Assembly (NCBI RefSeq): GCF_018598555.1
Contig: NZ_JAHEWN010000024.1
Location: forward strand, 1 to 40,453
DNA from: Curtobacterium aurantiacum
GTDB lineage: Bacteria; Actinomycetota; Actinomycetes; Actinomycetales; Microbacteriaceae
Length of the DNA stretch: 40,453 bases
Direction of reading: 5' to 3'
Shown here: one piece after another, positions 38,166 to 40,453 of the stretch
Position numbering within the stretch: position 1 is the stretch's first letter
How the letters are laid out: the number at the start of each line of letters is the position of its first letter
Translations under genes and position numbers: made by a program
The notes under the pieces: model-generated
What the model was told of the DNA's origin: nothing
The model's database searches: none
What the model saw: only the letters and a program-made list of their open reading frames with translations

Positions 38166-39256
38166 TGCTGCTCCTGACGCTTCTTGTCGAGCTCGCCCGC
38201 GTTCGAGCGGACCGTCGAGCGGAGGTAGAAGATGCTCGCGGCCGCGGCGAACGCGAACACGATGAACGCCATCGCGGTCGACTGCTGCGGACGGTTGTAG
38301 GCCTGGAAGTACTTCGAGATGTCGACGCCGAGCATCGTCGGGGCGTTCGGACCGGTGAAGTACGGCACGGTGAACGAACCGAGGACCCCGATCACCGTGA
38401 ACGTCGTCGCGATGACGAGCGGGGTGGCCGCCATCGGCAGGAGCACCTGCCAGACGACGCGCCAGGTGCTCGCACCGGCGTCCTTCGCAGCCTCGACCAG
38501 GGCGTCCGGGGTGCCCTGCAGCGCCCCGGCGATCATGAGCACCGCGAACGGCAGGCTGGTCCAGACGCTGCCGAACACCACGGCGACGAGGGTGTACCCC
38601 CACACCGGGACGTCGAGCCCGAACTGTGCGCCGAGGCTCCGGAGGAAGCCCTGCGCATCCGTGAAGGTCAGGATCGACCAGCTCGCGATGACCACCGGCA
38701 CGAAGATCGGCACCACGGCGAGGACGCTGAGGGTCTTGCCGAGGAAGCCCCCGCGGAGCCGCAGGATCACCGCGACGACGACGGCGAGCCCCACCGTCAG
38801 GCCGGTCGACAGTGCCGTCACCCCGAGCGTCGCGACCAGGTCGCGCAGGAACGTGGCGTTGCCGAGCAGGGTGGCGTAGACCGCGAACGAGAAGCCGCGC
38901 ACGGTGTCGCCGCCGATGTCCGCGAGCGCCTGGTTCAGGCCGCCGGTGAAGCCGAGGCTGAACAGGGCGGCGTTCACCACCGGGACGCCGACGAACAGCA
39001 CGACCACGAGCACCGGGGCAGCGACGAGGGCGAGGCCCTGCCACCGCCGGCGGCGGGCCAGTCGCTCCTGCGCCGTGCGCCCGCTGCCGGGCTGCGCCGG
39101 GCCCTGGGCGTGGGGCGGGACGGGCGGGAGGCCCGCGCGTCCCGCTGAGCGGCGGCGCGCCAGCGACGCGCGGGACGCGCCGAGCGAGCCTGCGAGCTCG
39201 GAGTCGCCACGGGCCTCCCGGCCGGTTGCCGGGCCGTCCTGGACGGTCTGGGTCAC
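38162..39256 (-). CDS. ABC importer permease 1
   Basis: 364 residues with EAA motif VEAAKDAGASTWRVVWQVLLPMAATPL and about six helices from residue 75 on. The GTG at 39256 overlaps the stop of the binding protein (GTGA); no other good start is visible. The first 70 residues are long for the family and low in complexity (GREARGDSELAGSLGASRASLARRRSAG); they are encoded by an expanded GGACGGGAGGC palindrome region (about 39117-39225). A shorter internal start cannot be excluded. Confidence 0.88.
   Translation of the reverse strand: MTQTVQDGPATGREARGDSELAGSLGASRASLARRRSAGRAGLPPVPPHAQGPAQPGSGRTAQERLARRRRWQGLALVAAPVLVVVLFVGVPVVNAALFSLGFTGGLNQALADIGGDTVRGFSFAVYATLLGNATFLRDLVATLGVTALSTGLTVGLAVVVAVILRLRGGFLGKTLSVLAVVPIFVPVVIASWSILTFTDAQGFLRSLGAQFGLDVPVWGYTLVAVVFGSVWTSLPFAVLMIAGALQGTPDALVEAAKDAGASTWRVVWQVLLPMAATPLVIATTFTVIGVLGSFTVPYFTGPNAPTMLGVDISKYFQAYNRPQQSTAMAFIVFAFAAAASIFYLRSTVRSNAGELDKKRQEQQ
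39117..39225. repeat. Expanded GGACGGGAGGC-type palindrome inside permease 1
   Basis: CGGGAGGCCCG near 39127 and CGGGCCTCCCG near 39210 are reverse complements, with nested GCGCGTCCCGC/GCGGGACGCG repeats between. These are the same arms as the terminator hairpins at 8451 and 16426, here with a larger centre, and read in frame as the permease N-terminus. Confidence 0.6.
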
Positions 39257-40407
39257 TGCGGGACCTTCGCGTCCCACGCCGCGTTCATGTCGGCGGCGAA
39301 GTCGCTCTGGAACCCGAGGCGGAGCTGCGAGGGGTTCGCGTCCGCGAACTGCTCGGCGACGGACTTCGGCAGGCTGTCGAGCGGGATCACCGGGTAGCCG
39401 GAGACGGCGCTCGCGACGAGCTGCTGCCCCTTCGAGCTGAGCACGAAGTCGGCGAGCTTCTCGGCTGCCGCCTTCTTGGCCTTCGGCTCGGTCTTCGGGA
39501 TGCCGAGGAAGCTCGCGCTGCCGGTGAAGGACGGGTCGTCGATCTGCACGGCCTTGACGGTCTTCGGGATGATGCCGGTCTTCTGCGAGGTGATGAACTG
39601 GTCGCTCCAGACCGGAGCCATCGCGATCTGACCGCTGCCGAGCAGCTGCACGACCTGGTCGTTGCCGTTCGGGTAGACGCCCTTCTGGTACGTCGACGGG
39701 CCGAGGTCCTTGAGCGCGGCGAAGCCCTTGTCCCACTTCGACTCGAGCGACTTGTCGTACTTCGTCTGCATCGTCTCCTGCTCGGCGGGCGTCAGGTACT
39801 TCGCGAGCACCGTGGCCACGAACGAGCCGCCCGAACCGCCGGAGGACGGGGAGTTGTAGGCGAACTCGCCCGGATTGGCCTTGATCCAGGCGAGCAGGTC
39901 GTCGAGGGTCTTCGGCGGGTCCGTGACCTTCTTCGCGTCGTACGCCAGCAGCACGCTCGAGGCGCGGTACGGGATGGCGCTGTCGCCACCCTGCTGCTTC
40001 GTGGCGTCGGGGACGTCCTTCAGGTTCGGGATCGTGCTGTCGCTGACCGGTGCCATCAACCCGGCCTTGCCGGCGGTGGTGACGAAGCCGGCGTCGACGA
40101 GGTCGTACGCGACGGATTTGCCGGCCTTGACCGCGGTGGCGAGGTTCGCCTGCGTCTGGGCGTCGTGCTCGCCGTGCAGGTCGATGCTCGTGCTGACGTG
40201 GATCTTCGGGTTCGCCTTCTCGAAGGCGGGGATGAGCGACTTGTCCCAGAGGTCCTGGACGTTGGTGTCGCCGCTGATGAACACGGTGAGGTCGGTGGTG
40301 CCGTTGCCGTCGGCAGCGTTCGAGGCGTTGGCGCTCTGGACGCAGCCGGACAGTGCGACGGTCGCGGCTGCCGCGATGGCGAGGCCGGCGAGGACTCGGG
40401 TCTTCAC
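39253..40407 (-). CDS. Extracellular solute-binding lipoprotein of the ABC importer
   Basis: 384 residues. Signal peptide MKTRVLAGLAIAAAATVALSGC with lipobox ending at Cys22, so a membrane-anchored lipoprotein outside the cell. The mature part (DLTVFISGDTNVQDLWDKSLIPAFEKANPKIHV..., KSVAYDLVDAGFV, GSGQIAMAPVWSDQF, AAAEKLADFVLSSKGQQLV) is a type-2 periplasmic-binding fold of the Fbp/PotD/phosphonate class. GTG 40407 with GGGAG upstream. Probably the first gene of the operon; its promoter lies at or beyond the window edge. The ligand cannot be read; the phosphodiesterase/phosphatase fusion at the operon end suggests a phosphate ester. Confidence 0.9.
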   Translation of the reverse strand: MKTRVLAGLAIAAAATVALSGCVQSANASNAADGNGTTDLTVFISGDTNVQDLWDKSLIPAFEKANPKIHVSTSIDLHGEHDAQTQANLATAVKAGKSVAYDLVDAGFVTTAGKAGLMAPVSDSTIPNLKDVPDATKQQGGDSAIPYRASSVLLAYDAKKVTDPPKTLDDLLAWIKANPGEFAYNSPSSGGSGGSFVATVLAKYLTPAEQETMQTKYDKSLESKWDKGFAALKDLGPSTYQKGVYPNGNDQVVQLLGSGQIAMAPVWSDQFITSQKTGIIPKTVKAVQIDDPSFTGSASFLGIPKTEPKAKKAAAEKLADFVLSSKGQQLVASAVSGYPVIPLDSLPKSVAEQFADANPSQLRLGFQSDFAADMNAAWDAKVPQ

Positions 40408-40453
40408 GTGGGTTCTCCCTGTTCCGTGGTGGTGCGTGGGGTGGGGCGGGGAT

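Overview
The window is very GC-rich, with GTG and TTG starts, dense 4-bp ATGA/GTGA gene overlaps and several apparently leaderless genes. Together with a polyprenol-phosphate-mannose synthase, a DinB/mycothiol-type isomerase relative, PspC two-component genes and the TreXYZ pathway, this points to an actinobacterial chromosome. Microbacteriaceae (Curtobacterium-like) is my best guess from gene content and style; no search was run. I see no rRNA, tRNA, CRISPR array, prophage or insertion sequence.

Layout. 36-4228: a DszC/SfnB-type acyl-CoA-dehydrogenase-fold enzyme and an NtaA/DszA-type flavin monooxygenase (one operon), divergent from an MHS-type MFS transporter; probably an organosulfur or related uptake/oxidation unit. 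4341-8412: a TPP riboswitch controls ykoE (thiamine-precursor ECF S component), then one long gene fusing two ECF ATPases and EcfT, then a small P-loop kinase-like gene. 8506-15444: a GerW/YtfJ-like gene diverges from the treX-treY-treZ operon (glycogen to trehalose). 15508-24556: mannosyl-phosphate-polyprenol synthase, two aldo/keto reductases, a DUF559-type protein, yceI, a TIGR03086-type protein, an MpaB-family protein and an acyl-CoA ligase. 24584-31338: an EamA exporter, an APC permease, and an envelope-stress block (PspC/toastrack-like protein plus small membrane protein, divergent from a PspC-histidine kinase and LuxR response regulator). 31466-34174: a DrrAB-like ABC exporter and a Gly-rich protein of unknown function. 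34579-40407: a five-gene ABC importer operon ending in a gene that fuses a glycerophosphodiester phosphodiesterase to an inositol-monophosphatase-like domain, which suggests import of a phosphodiester such as glycerophosphoinositol.

The most unusual material is not a single gene. (1) A family of roughly 56-bp palindromic elements has conserved arms (GAGCGGGCGAAA...TTTCGCCCGCTC) and variable loops. Five copies are intergenic. Two more are read in frame as the linker between the two ATPase domains of the fused ECF protein, inside a 97-bp near-identical duplication. (2) A second family of near-perfect palindromes (GGACGGGAGGC...) sits at gene ends as terminators, and an expanded version occurs inside a permease gene. 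(3) yceI is preceded by a MarR-like operator and a 19-codon, apparently leaderless upstream ORF that ends in an ATGA overlap with yceI. (4) Five starts share TAGNNT followed by exactly 7 nt and ATG/GTG, a leaderless-promoter signature.
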